Assembly (NCBI GenBank): GCA_020434375.1
Contig: JAGRAY010000007.1
Coordinates: forward strand, 1 to 24,951
From: Bdellovibrionales bacterium
GTDB lineage: Bacteria; Bdellovibrionota_G; JALEGL01; JAGRAY01
DNA: 24,951 nucleotides
Direction of reading: 5' to 3'
Shown: positions 1-7,009 of the stretch, piece after piece
How positions within the stretch are numbered: position 1 is the first letter of the stretch
Layout of the letters: the number at the start of each line of letters is the position of its first letter
Position numbers and translations under genes: made by a program
Notes under the pieces: model-generated
Databases searched by the model: none
Told to the model about the DNA's origin: nothing
What the model saw: only the letters and a program-made list of their open reading frames with translations

Positions 1-14
1 TTTGGAAGTTGCCT

Positions 15-66
15 ACTGGCTCCGTCGCTACGCTCCAAGTCGCCATACGGCAGTCTTCCAAAATTT
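15..66. repeat. REP-like repeat, left copy
   Basis: This 52-bp element recurs in the same orientation at 2986-3037 with a single difference (G at 53, A at 3024). It is part of a quasi-palindrome: TTTGGAAG at 1-8 is complementary to CTTCCAAA at 55-62. The two copies lie outside the three-gene block 228-2934. It resembles the short intergenic REP-like elements common in bacterial chromosomes; whether it is abundant in this genome cannot be judged from one window. Confidence 0.75.
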
Positions 67-97
67 AAGCAGTATCACTAAAACTTAAAATACTATA
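61..97 (+). repeat. inverted arm repeat, left copy
   Basis: This AT-rich segment is the reverse complement of 2943-2980, with one extra T in the right copy. It lies directly inside the left REP-like copy, so each end of the three-gene block carries an arm (inverted) plus a REP-like core (direct). Confidence 0.75.
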
Positions 98-227
98 GTG
101 GGACATGGATGTAGGATTAGGAAAAGTTTAGGCAGCTTTAGTATTTTATATTCTCTAAAAAAGATCATATAAATCAACTGTTTATCTTGTCTGTTGGTTT
201 GGCATGTTAGTTGTAATGATATTGATC

Positions 228-1100
228 ATGAAGCAAAGAATTTGGATCAATTATCTTATGGCAACGATATTTATGCTTTTGACTTTCTCTTGTGGATTCG
301 GGGGATCTGAAGTTGCAAGGCCAGTCGTTATGAATCTAAACGCTGATGACGATCATGACGGAATTCTAAATGGACTCGACAATTGCCCCAATACGGTCAA
401 CGCAGATCAAATGGATTCGAATAACAATGGCGTTGGCGATGCCTGCGAATACTATGAACCACTTGTAGCGCCTATGTTAGAGGCGCCTGCCTTTGGTAGC
501 GAAGTTGGTTTTAGTTGGACAGATGCCAATTTTGATGAGGACGGATTTAAATTTCAACGCAAAGAACTGGGCGATGCCAACTTCTTCACCCAAGAGATAT
601 TGGCGCCTGATACGTTAACGTATAGTGACAATTCTCTAGTTCCGGGGGTCACATATATTTATCGCGTCGTAGTATTTCGAAATAGTGACGACACTGAAGC
701 AGTGTCTAATGAGATTTCGGTCACAACGTCATTGGCCAATAACGTCCCTCCTAGTGGTATTCCCGAAATTCTTTCGGTTCGAAAATTTAATGATAATGGC
801 AATTGTCGTATTGAAATTATTTGGCAAGACAATTCAACCAATGAAAGTAAGTTTCAAATCGAAAGACAGTATTTTTTCGGACTTAACAGTAGCACTGTGA
901 CAACGACATTATCTAGATTTAATGAAAGTGCCGTAGAATCTGTAGCAGCAGGATCCGGTGAAGAACGCACATACGTAGACAATATGGGTGGTATTCCCAC
1001 GAATGCTCAGGGCATTAAATATAGAGTTCGAGCTAGTAATAATTTTGGTCACACTGAATACACTGAATTCATGGGAAACTATGATGGAAGGTGTAACTAA
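228..1100 (+). CDS. TSP3/FN3 lipoprotein
   Basis: Predicted surface or periplasmic lipoprotein of 290 residues. The ATG at 228 is preferred over the in-frame ATGs at 204 and 216 because it gives a standard signal peptide (MKQR..., hydrophobic core, lipobox LTFSC with Cys22); no clear Shine-Dalgarno supports any of the three. Residues about 39-74 form a thrombospondin type-3-like calcium-binding repeat (Asp-rich DDDHDG, then DNCPN and GVGDACE with two cysteines). Two fibronectin type III-like domains follow at about 78-168 and 172-288, recognisable from their W...Y.V.A strand pattern. TSP3 plus FN3 modules are typical of extracellular adhesion or scaffold proteins; no catalytic motif is seen. 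It heads the three-gene block bracketed by repeats, 168 bp upstream of the next gene. Domain calls are fairly secure; the function is unknown. Confidence 0.85.
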   Translation: MKQRIWINYLMATIFMLLTFSCGFGGSEVARPVVMNLNADDDHDGILNGLDNCPNTVNADQMDSNNNGVGDACEYYEPLVAPMLEAPAFGSEVGFSWTDANFDEDGFKFQRKELGDANFFTQEILAPDTLTYSDNSLVPGVTYIYRVVVFRNSDDTEAVSNEISVTTSLANNVPPSGIPEILSVRKFNDNGNCRIEIIWQDNSTNESKFQIERQYFFGLNSSTVTTTLSRFNESAVESVAAGSGEERTYVDNMGGIPTNAQGIKYRVRASNNFGHTEYTEFMGNYDGRCN

Positions 1101-1268
1101 GCAGACAAAACATACTGCGAAGCTGTCGACGATTTTTTAAAAGTGGATTATGTAAGCTTGACAGTCCCACTACCAGCAAATGAATGTTGGCTAACCCTGT
1201 GACCGAAATAACTACTGCGACAATTTACCGCATTCCCTGGACTGGGTTTTTGCCATATAAAGCTTCGC

Positions 1269-2165
1269 ATGCCACGAAGTGCCTGCAAAAAAATTAAGCT
1301 TTTCGTTATAACCATTGTTCTGGTCAGTTGGCATGTAAGAGCTTGTTCTATTTGTCAGTGTGGAGATGCAACGCTAACAACACTGGGCATGGAAAAACCC
1401 TATGCAGGTCGCCTACGTTTCTCTTTGGAGAACAGATTTCGAACCGAGCGCGTTGGAGCCAATACTTCACAGCATGACCTCATAGAAAACAAAATTCTTC
1501 TTTCTGGTGCTTTTGCGCCATCTCCTTGGTTGATTTTGGGTGTATCTCAGCCTGTGGAATGGAAACGCTTATCCACACCCAATGGTTCGACCGACGAAGT
1601 CTATGGAATTGGAGACTTGACCGTTCACACCAGGGCTTTTTTATGGGGGAATCGCGAAACGCGAGGACGGCATCTTTTAGGTATGATGGCCGGAGTGAGG
1701 GCACCGACGGCTCCTCGCCAGAGAGACGCCAGTGGACAGATTTTGAACGCCGATGTTCAACCTGGAACCGGCGGCTGGTATCCAAGTGCAGGTGCTTGGC
1801 AAGCTTACTTTAATTTACCTTGGATGGTCTACTCAAGTGTGATGGCTCAATTTAGCACGAAGGGTTGGAATGGTTTTAAAGCGGGAGAAAATATTCTTGT
1901 AAATTCTCAAGCTCAGTATCAACTCAACGATCATTGGGCATTTGCATTGGCTTTGAATACGAGGTGGAGTCGAATGGATTCTGAGCAGGGTGTATTGGAT
2001 TCCAACTCTGGAGGATTCATTGCCTTTGTATCTCCAGGCGTGGTCACAAGTTTTATTAAAGATCTCATTTTTCAAATAAACGTTATGGTGCCAGCTATTT
2101 CAAATTTAAATGGTGAGCATCACGAAGGACTAGAAATTAGAGGAGGACTTACCGTTGATTTTTAA
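1269..2165 (+). CDS. outer-membrane-type protein with CxxCxC start
   Basis: A 298-residue exported protein. The signal peptide spans about residues 1-25 (MPRSACKKIK then a hydrophobic core, ending in VRA). The mature protein would begin with CSICQCGD, a CxxCxC cluster (Cys26, 29 and 31) directly after the cleavage site, which could bind metal. The remainder alternates hydrophobic and aromatic residues in short strands, contains family-like phrases such as GIGDLTVHTRA, and ends in LTVDF with a terminal aromatic residue, as expected for an outer-membrane beta-barrel of the transporter-like type. It overlaps the next gene by 11 bp, so the two products are probably made together. No good Shine-Dalgarno precedes ATG 1269. 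The barrel call is inference from sequence pattern; the metal role is a guess based on the Cys cluster and the His/Cys-rich partner. Confidence 0.8.
   Translation: MPRSACKKIKLFVITIVLVSWHVRACSICQCGDATLTTLGMEKPYAGRLRFSLENRFRTERVGANTSQHDLIENKILLSGAFAPSPWLILGVSQPVEWKRLSTPNGSTDEVYGIGDLTVHTRAFLWGNRETRGRHLLGMMAGVRAPTAPRQRDASGQILNADVQPGTGGWYPSAGAWQAYFNLPWMVYSSVMAQFSTKGWNGFKAGENILVNSQAQYQLNDHWAFALALNTRWSRMDSEQGVLDSNSGGFIAFVSPGVVTSFIKDLIFQINVMVPAISNLNGEHHEGLEIRGGLTVDF
2141..2146 (+). promoter_or_regulatory. Shine-Dalgarno fixing a TTG start
   Basis: A perfect AGGAGG lies 8 nt before TTG 2155, inside the 3' end of the upstream gene. It is the reason for choosing a TTG start for the downstream lipoprotein. 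Confidence 0.8.
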
Positions 2166-2934
2166 CAAACAGACAAAAAAAATAGTACTCATTTTAGCAG
2201 TTGTTGGTTTTGGTTTTCTGGGATGCAATCAGTCCGATCCAGGTATTAATGTGTCCCTAGGTGTGATTCATCATCGAGCTTCAGGTGCAACTCTTTTTGA
2301 AGAAAATGAACCGCGCGTATTTACAACAGACTTAGACTACCAAATCACATTGGAAAAAGCTTATATCGCTTTGGCATCAGCAGAGCTAAGCGGTTGTCAT
2401 GAAAGCACGCGATTAATGAGACCTGGAATGTTATGGGAAGCTTTTGTGGGAAATGCAATGGCGCATTCGGAAGGTTCCTCAACTAGAATAGGAGTGCCTA
2501 TTATCAAAAATATTCTCGGAGCCGATATGAGTTTAGTCGAGTGGGGCACGTTTGAGCCGGCACCTGGAAATTACTGTCATCTTTCGTTAACACTCGAGCC
2601 CGCTGATAGCGATGCGATGTTTCTTCCTTCTGATATCGATATGGTAGGAAAGACGATTTATCTCTCTGGCTCGTATGTTCCACCTGGAGGAGGCTCAGGT
2701 GTGCCCTTCGTCGTGACTTCTTCAGAGTTAAGAACTCAAGAGATACACTTTCATGACGACAACGATCAAGAGGTAGAAGTTACTTATACCGTCGCAGATC
2801 CTATGCAACAGTTAACAGTTGGAATGCGGTATGACTATTGGTTCGACCAGGTGGACTTCCAAACCATGAATGCAAGTGGTATTGAGAATCAAGTTTTAAC
2901 GAATGTCGCCTTGTCAATCCATCAACATCCGTAA
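2155..2934 (+). CDS. His/Cys-rich lipoprotein, putative metal-binding
   Basis: A 259-residue lipoprotein translated from TTG 2155, with AGGAGG at ideal spacing and an 11-bp overlap with the upstream gene. The signal peptide ends in lipobox FLGC (Cys24). Possible metal ligands are spread along the chain: His39-His40, Cys81-His82, His104 in AHSEGSS, Cys141-His142, His198 and His200 in IHFH, and His256/His258 in the C-terminal IHQHP. The order AHSEGSSTRIGVP, then PAPGNYCHL, then PADSDA looks like a conserved-family signature, and I have a general impression that such proteins sit next to CxxCxC barrel genes in other delta-type proteobacteria, but I cannot verify this. A link to MbnP-like copper proteins is possible but unproven. 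Likely role: a periplasmic partner of the upstream outer-membrane-type protein. Confidence 0.8.
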   Translation: MIFNKQTKKIVLILAVVGFGFLGCNQSDPGINVSLGVIHHRASGATLFEENEPRVFTTDLDYQITLEKAYIALASAELSGCHESTRLMRPGMLWEAFVGNAMAHSEGSSTRIGVPIIKNILGADMSLVEWGTFEPAPGNYCHLSLTLEPADSDAMFLPSDIDMVGKTIYLSGSYVPPGGGSGVPFVVTSSELRTQEIHFHDDNDQEVEVTYTVADPMQQLTVGMRYDYWFDQVDFQTMNASGIENQVLTNVALSIHQHP

Positions 2935-2942
2935 AGACAATA

Positions 2943-2980
2943 TATAGTATTTTAAGTTTTAGTTGATACTGCTTAAATTT
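2943..2980 (-). repeat. inverted arm repeat, right copy
   Basis: Reverse complement of 61-97 with one inserted T. It begins 8 bp after the stop codon of the lipoprotein gene and contains the possible terminator hairpin at 2951-2985. Confidence 0.75.
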
Positions 2981-2985
2981 TTTTT
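2951..2985 (+). terminator. weak intrinsic terminator candidate
   Basis: TTTAAG (2951-2956) can pair with CTTAAA (2972-2977) across a 15-nt loop, followed directly by eight Ts (2978-2985). The stem is short and AT-rich, so termination would rely largely on the T-run. It follows the last gene of the three-gene block. Confidence 0.3.
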
Positions 2986-3037
2986 ACTGGCTCCGTCGCT
3001 ACGCTCCAAGTCGCCATACGGCAATCTTCCAAAATTT
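2986..3037. repeat. REP-like repeat, right copy
   Basis: 51 of 52 bases match 15-66 in the same orientation. The TTTGGAAG half of the quasi-palindrome seen at 1-8 is replaced here by a run of T, whereas the CTTCCAAAATTT end is kept. Confidence 0.75.
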
Positions 3038-3074
3038 ACTTTGGCGTTTCAACTTATATTAAATTTACTATATT

Positions 3075-3533
3075 TTACTGAAGCTTGTTTTCCAGGCTTT
3101 TAAGAATATGTTGTTCGTCTTGGAAGTTGGTCGCTTGATGAACCCAGTGGTTGTTTTGAAAAACTGAAAGATATTTGAATAGACGCACCGTCGTATTTTC
3201 ATTTTCTGGTATGACCGTTGCAGCAAAGCGGTAACGGATAAGTGTTTCTCCTCGTTTTTCTCGAATTTCTTTCGTCGACAAAAGACCCTTTTGCGGATCT
3301 TCCACATCAAGTTCCATCAGAGCATCGATTTTGAGAAAATGCACAAGAGCACTCCATACTTTTGAATATGGCTTACTAAAGGTGGCCTCAAATGGTTTGT
3401 GTTGTGTAATCGATGGCGTCGGCACGGCTCTCTGACCTGAAGATGCACATTGCATAAACACAATAGAGAGACCTAAAATGCCAAAAACCTTTAGGAGTAT
3501 CTTTCCCCTCAATGACAGCGCTTTAGATAACAT
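3075..3533 (-). CDS. small lipoprotein of unknown function
   Basis: A 152-residue lipoprotein, last gene of the minus-strand gat-mtnA-ilvE run. A GTG and an ATG stand side by side at 3536 and 3533; I chose the ATG. An AGGTGG lies upstream but rather far away (about 15 nt or more). The signal peptide is long with a basic start, and the lipobox is VFMQC (Cys29). The mature part (about residues 45-150) alternates strands and helices: a KVWSALVHFL helix, then KGLLSTKE and an ETLIRYRFAATVIP strand pair, ending in a helix (QHILKSLENKL). That pattern recalls small alpha/beta outer-membrane lipoproteins such as BamC repeats, but I see no diagnostic motif and make no functional call. It is 50 bp downstream of ilvE with no obvious terminator between, so it may be cotranscribed. 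Confidence 0.75.
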   Translation of the reverse strand: MLSKALSLRGKILLKVFGILGLSIVFMQCASSGQRAVPTPSITQHKPFEATFSKPYSKVWSALVHFLKIDALMELDVEDPQKGLLSTKEIREKRGETLIRYRFAATVIPENENTTVRLFKYLSVFQNNHWVHQATNFQDEQHILKSLENKLQ

Positions 3534-3583
3534 CACTATTCCATAATAGTCCCACCTCTTTAAAACACTTCACTTTTGGAAAT

Positions 3584-4507
3584 TTATTTTTTTACGGGTG
3601 TAATCCATGATTCGTATTCAGAGAGCTTTCCACGAACCAAATTGCCATATGTGCTTTGAAGTTTTCTTGTGATCGGTCCAGGCGCTTTTGAGCCAATTTG
3701 CCGATGGTCGATTTCACGAACAGGGGTAATTTCCGCCGCGGTACCTGTAAAAAATACCTCATCGGCTACGTATAAATCATCGCGCGTTAGAGGCGTTTCA
3801 ATAACGTCTAGTCCCTCTTTTTTTAAGAGCGTCATGGCGGTTTCGCGGGTAATCCCTCGAAGTACGGATGCTCGAAGCGGCGTATAAATTTTTCCATTTT
3901 TTATGGCAAAGATATTCTCTCCGGAACCTTCTGCAACATAGCCCTCGGGGTCGAGCATTAAGGCTTCATCAAATCCTGACAGCACGGCTTCACGTTTTGC
4001 AAGTACAGAATTAAAATACTGACCCGTGATTTTGGCTGAAGTCATCGCAATATTTCGATGGTGTCTCATATAACTTGATGTTTTAACTCGAACCCCCTCA
4101 GAAACACCCTTTTCGCCCAAATATGCCCCCCAACCATACACAATAATGGAAATATGGACTTGATTGTCAAAAGCCCAGAGTCCCGCGTTTGGTTCTTCAC
4201 CAATGTAGAGAAGGGGTCTAATATAACCATTTTTGAGTTGACTATCATGAGCCATGGCCACACAAGCTTTTTCTAAATCCGGTTTTGAAAATGGTAGCTT
4301 GATTGAAACAATTTTGGCAGATTCCTCAAATCGTTGAATATGATCTTTTAGTCTAAAAATGCCAGGTTCACCACCGCAGTCGTAGAATCGAATGCCTTCA
4401 AAAATGCCAACGCCATAGTGTAGAGAGTGGGTTAAAATATGCACTTTAGCATTTTCCCAAGGTACGATTTGACCATCCATCCAAATATGCTTTGTTTTAG
4501 CGTACAT
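3584..4507 (-). CDS. ilvE: branched-chain amino-acid aminotransferase
   Basis: Fold-type IV PLP aminotransferase of 307 residues, the usual IlvE length. It interconverts branched-chain amino acids and their 2-oxo acids with glutamate/2-oxoglutarate. Visible signatures are SLHYGVGIFEGIR near the N-terminus, the PLP lysine region TSAKITGQYFNS (Lys159 from this start), EALMLDPEGYVAEGSGENIF, and the phosphate-binding GITRE and FFTGTAAEITPV motifs. The start is ATG 4507, because GAAGGTG sits about 6 nt upstream; an in-frame GTG at 4516 lies within that Shine-Dalgarno. It overlaps the end of mtnA by 11 bp. This pairing suggests it may also do the last transamination of methionine salvage (2-oxo-4-methylthiobutyrate to methionine), a reaction known for branched-chain aminotransferases in some bacteria. 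The family is certain; the salvage role is inferred. Confidence 0.95.
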   Translation of the reverse strand: MYAKTKHIWMDGQIVPWENAKVHILTHSLHYGVGIFEGIRFYDCGGEPGIFRLKDHIQRFEESAKIVSIKLPFSKPDLEKACVAMAHDSQLKNGYIRPLLYIGEEPNAGLWAFDNQVHISIIVYGWGAYLGEKGVSEGVRVKTSSYMRHHRNIAMTSAKITGQYFNSVLAKREAVLSGFDEALMLDPEGYVAEGSGENIFAIKNGKIYTPLRASVLRGITRETAMTLLKKEGLDVIETPLTRDDLYVADEVFFTGTAAEITPVREIDHRQIGSKAPGPITRKLQSTYGNLVRGKLSEYESWITPVKK

Positions 4508-5555
4508 TAATGGCACCTTCTGAGTTGAAAACTTGTCGAATAGAATCTTCGTAAGGCGCTTTCAAAACACCTTTTTCAGTGATGATAGCCGTAATAAATT
4601 TAGCTGGCGTTACGTCAAATGCCGGATTTTTCGCATGAACACCCTTGGGCGCAATTTGCTGGCCAGCAAATTCGAACACCTCATCGAGTTTACGCTCTTC
4701 TATAGGAATCTGAGTTCCATTCGAACATTGAATATCAATCGTTGAAAGAGGTGCTGCCACATAAAATGGAATATCATGTGCGTTCGCTAAAACAGCTACG
4801 CTATAGGTTCCTATTTTATTTGCTGTGTCACCGTTGGCAGCAATACGGTCGGCACCTACGATGACAGCCTGAATTTCCCCTTTCGCCATAAAATGACCTG
4901 CCATATTGTCTGTAATCAGTGTCACGGGAATATTATCTTGAAGAAGTTCCCAAGCGGTCAATCTGGAGCCCTGAAGAAAGGGTCTTGTTTCATCGGCGAA
5001 TACGTGAAGTTTTTTTTGTTGAGCTATCGCCGAGCGAATCACACCTAGCGCTGTACCATGGCCAGCTGTTGCAAGGGCTCCAGCATTGCAGTGAGTGAGT
5101 ACATTTCCATTCTCAGGCATGAGGGGCGCTCCATGTTGACCCAACGATTTGCAAATTTCGATATCCTCTCGATGAATTCTAATTGCCTCTTGATACAAAG
5201 CCTCACACCAATCCACTGTTGTTTCAAAGTATTTTTGACTCAAATTTTTCAACTTAGCAATCGCCCAAAATAAATTGACAGCCGTTGGCCGCGTGTTGGC
5301 AAAACGTTCACAGGCTTTCAAAAACAATAATTGGGCTTCATCTAAAGGGTGACTTTTTAATTCGTGTGCTGCGAGTGCTAATCCCAAAGCAGCAGTGACA
5401 CCGATGGCCGGAGCACCTCGTACAATCATGGTTTCAATTGACATTGCAACATCTTCAGATTTGTCGAAGGCGTGGTAGAAAGTTTTTCCTGGCAGCAGTT
5501 TTTGATCCAGGACCATCACTTTTCCGTTTTTCCAGGTGACAGTTTCAAAGGTCAT
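4497..5555 (-). CDS. mtnA: methylthioribose-1-phosphate isomerase
   Basis: Full-length MtnA (352 residues), an eIF2B-alpha-like isomerase that converts 5-methylthioribose 1-phosphate to methylthioribulose 1-phosphate in methionine salvage. Family marks are IETMIVRGAPAIGVTAA near residue 41, THCNAGALAT with catalytic Cys156, ADETRPFLQGSRLTAWEL, and VIVGADRIAANGDTANKIGT with catalytic Asp236; these correspond to the Cys/Asp pair of Bacillus MtnA. ATG 5555 overlaps the gatB stop by 4 bp (ATGA), with GAGGAA 8 nt upstream, so it is translationally coupled to gatB. No mtnK, mtnN, mtnB, mtnC or mtnD is present in the window, so the rest of the pathway must lie elsewhere or be absent. Confidence 0.96.
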   Translation of the reverse strand: MTFETVTWKNGKVMVLDQKLLPGKTFYHAFDKSEDVAMSIETMIVRGAPAIGVTAALGLALAAHELKSHPLDEAQLLFLKACERFANTRPTAVNLFWAIAKLKNLSQKYFETTVDWCEALYQEAIRIHREDIEICKSLGQHGAPLMPENGNVLTHCNAGALATAGHGTALGVIRSAIAQQKKLHVFADETRPFLQGSRLTAWELLQDNIPVTLITDNMAGHFMAKGEIQAVIVGADRIAANGDTANKIGTYSVAVLANAHDIPFYVAAPLSTIDIQCSNGTQIPIEERKLDEVFEFAGQQIAPKGVHAKNPAFDVTPAKFITAIITEKGVLKAPYEDSIRQVFNSEGAINVR

Positions 5556-7009
5556 TTTTTAAGTTCCTCGATGAGCATTGTATTCACCATTGCAGGGTTA
5601 GCCTTTCCTTGAGTTGCTTTCATGACTTGACCTACAAGATAACCTAATATTTTTTCTTTTCCAGCTCTAAAGTCGGATACTTGTTTTGGATTATTCTCAA
5701 TCACTTCCTGAATACATCGATGTAACGTACCTTGATCTGAAATTTGAGTAAGTCCTTTTTCTTTAACGATTTCCTCAGGATTCTGGCCGGTTTTAGCCAT
5801 ATCATCTAAAATGTCTTTTGCGATTTTACCGCTGATTTGCCCCTCGTCGATAAGATTCATCAGTTTACATAAGTGCACTGGGGTGATTTTCATTTGATGA
5901 AGAGGTGTTGAAAGTTCATTGCTTAATCTTAAGACATCACCCATGATCAGGTTGCTGAGTGCCTTCGCTTTGGCTGGAGTTTTAGATTCGTCGTACAATG
6001 AGAGCGTATGTTCAAAGTAATCTGCGATCTCTTTTTCACTGGTAAGAATTGAAGCATCATAAGGTGGAAGCTTTAGATCTTTTTGAAACCGTTGAAGCCG
6101 TGCATGAGGTAGTTCATCGAGAGAGGATTTGATCGTTTCAATCCACTGAGTGTCCAATTCCAACGGCAGTAAATCTGGATCTGGAAAATATCTATAATCG
6201 TGTGCTTCTTCTTTGCTGCGCATGGAGGTGGTGATATTCCTGTCGGGATTCCAAAGCCGGGTTTCCTGTATAATAGTTTTTCCACTTTCTAAAAATTGCA
6301 CTTGCCTTTCGACTTCGTATTCAATTGCTTTTTGAACATTTTTGAATGAGTTCATGTTTTTTACTTCGACCTTTGTACCTAAAGTTTGTTCTCCAGGTTT
6401 TCGAATTGAAATGTTCGCATCACATCGAAGGCTTCCTTCCTCCATGTTTCCATCGCAAACTCCTATATACCGTAGAATAGAGCGTAGTTGTCTTAGGTAC
6501 TCTGCGGCTTGCTCTGCCGATCGCATATCGGGGTGACTTACGATTTCAATAAGAGGTACACCCGCTCGATTTAAGTCGACGAGACTGCCTTCTTTGTTTT
6601 GAAGATTGTCTCCATGGAGAAGTTTACCCGCGTCTTCTTCTACGTGGATTCTTTGTATTCGAACATTTAAAGTTTGATCCGCAATAGTCACTTCTAGTTG
6701 ACCGTTGAGACAAAGTGGCAGATCAAACTGGGAAATTTGATAGCCTTTGGGAAGATCGGGGTAAAAGTAGTTCTTGCGTGAAAAAACGGAGTGATTTTGT
6801 ATTTCACAACCTAGTGCGAATCCGGCTTTAATGGCAAACTCAATTGCTTGTATATTCGTTACAGGTAAGGCGCCAGGCATTGCAAGGCACACGGGACACG
6901 TAAGCGTATTAGGACTTTGTCCATAAATGTTTTCACAACGACAAAACAATTTTGTTTTTGTTTTAAGTTGTGCATGGACTTCCAAGCCTATGACGGTCTC
7001 GTAGTTCAT
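5552..7009 (-). CDS. gatB: Asp/Glu-tRNA amidotransferase subunit B
   Basis: GatB, 485 residues, the kinase and tRNA-binding subunit of the GatCAB transamidase. It activates the side chain of misacylated Glu-tRNA(Gln) or Asp-tRNA(Asn) for amidation. The N-terminus (YETVIGLEVHAQLKT) is diagnostic. Zinc ligands Cys23, Cys25, Cys38 and Cys41 (CRC...CPVC) are intact, followed by KNYFYPDLPKGYQISQ and the HVEEDAGK segment. The C-terminal helical YqeY-like tail (GYLVGQVMKATQGKANP) is complete. ATG 7009 overlaps the gatA stop by 4 bp (ATGA). It is made in stoichiometry with gatA and gatC from one operon. Confidence 0.97.
   Translation of the reverse strand: MNYETVIGLEVHAQLKTKTKLFCRCENIYGQSPNTLTCPVCLAMPGALPVTNIQAIEFAIKAGFALGCEIQNHSVFSRKNYFYPDLPKGYQISQFDLPLCLNGQLEVTIADQTLNVRIQRIHVEEDAGKLLHGDNLQNKEGSLVDLNRAGVPLIEIVSHPDMRSAEQAAEYLRQLRSILRYIGVCDGNMEEGSLRCDANISIRKPGEQTLGTKVEVKNMNSFKNVQKAIEYEVERQVQFLESGKTIIQETRLWNPDRNITTSMRSKEEAHDYRYFPDPDLLPLELDTQWIETIKSSLDELPHARLQRFQKDLKLPPYDASILTSEKEIADYFEHTLSLYDESKTPAKAKALSNLIMGDVLRLSNELSTPLHQMKITPVHLCKLMNLIDEGQISGKIAKDILDDMAKTGQNPEEIVKEKGLTQISDQGTLHRCIQEVIENNPKQVSDFRAGKEKILGYLVGQVMKATQGKANPAMVNTMLIEELKK

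Noticed and set aside
1158..1186. Possible promoter TTGACA before the CxxCxC gene
   Set aside because: The -35 is perfect but the 17-nt-spaced -10 (TGAATG) matches poorly, so I did not annotate it.
3068..3310. Minus-strand frame of 80 codons
   Set aside because: It lies inside the lipoprotein gene 3075-3533 in another frame and has no signal, motif or ribosome site.
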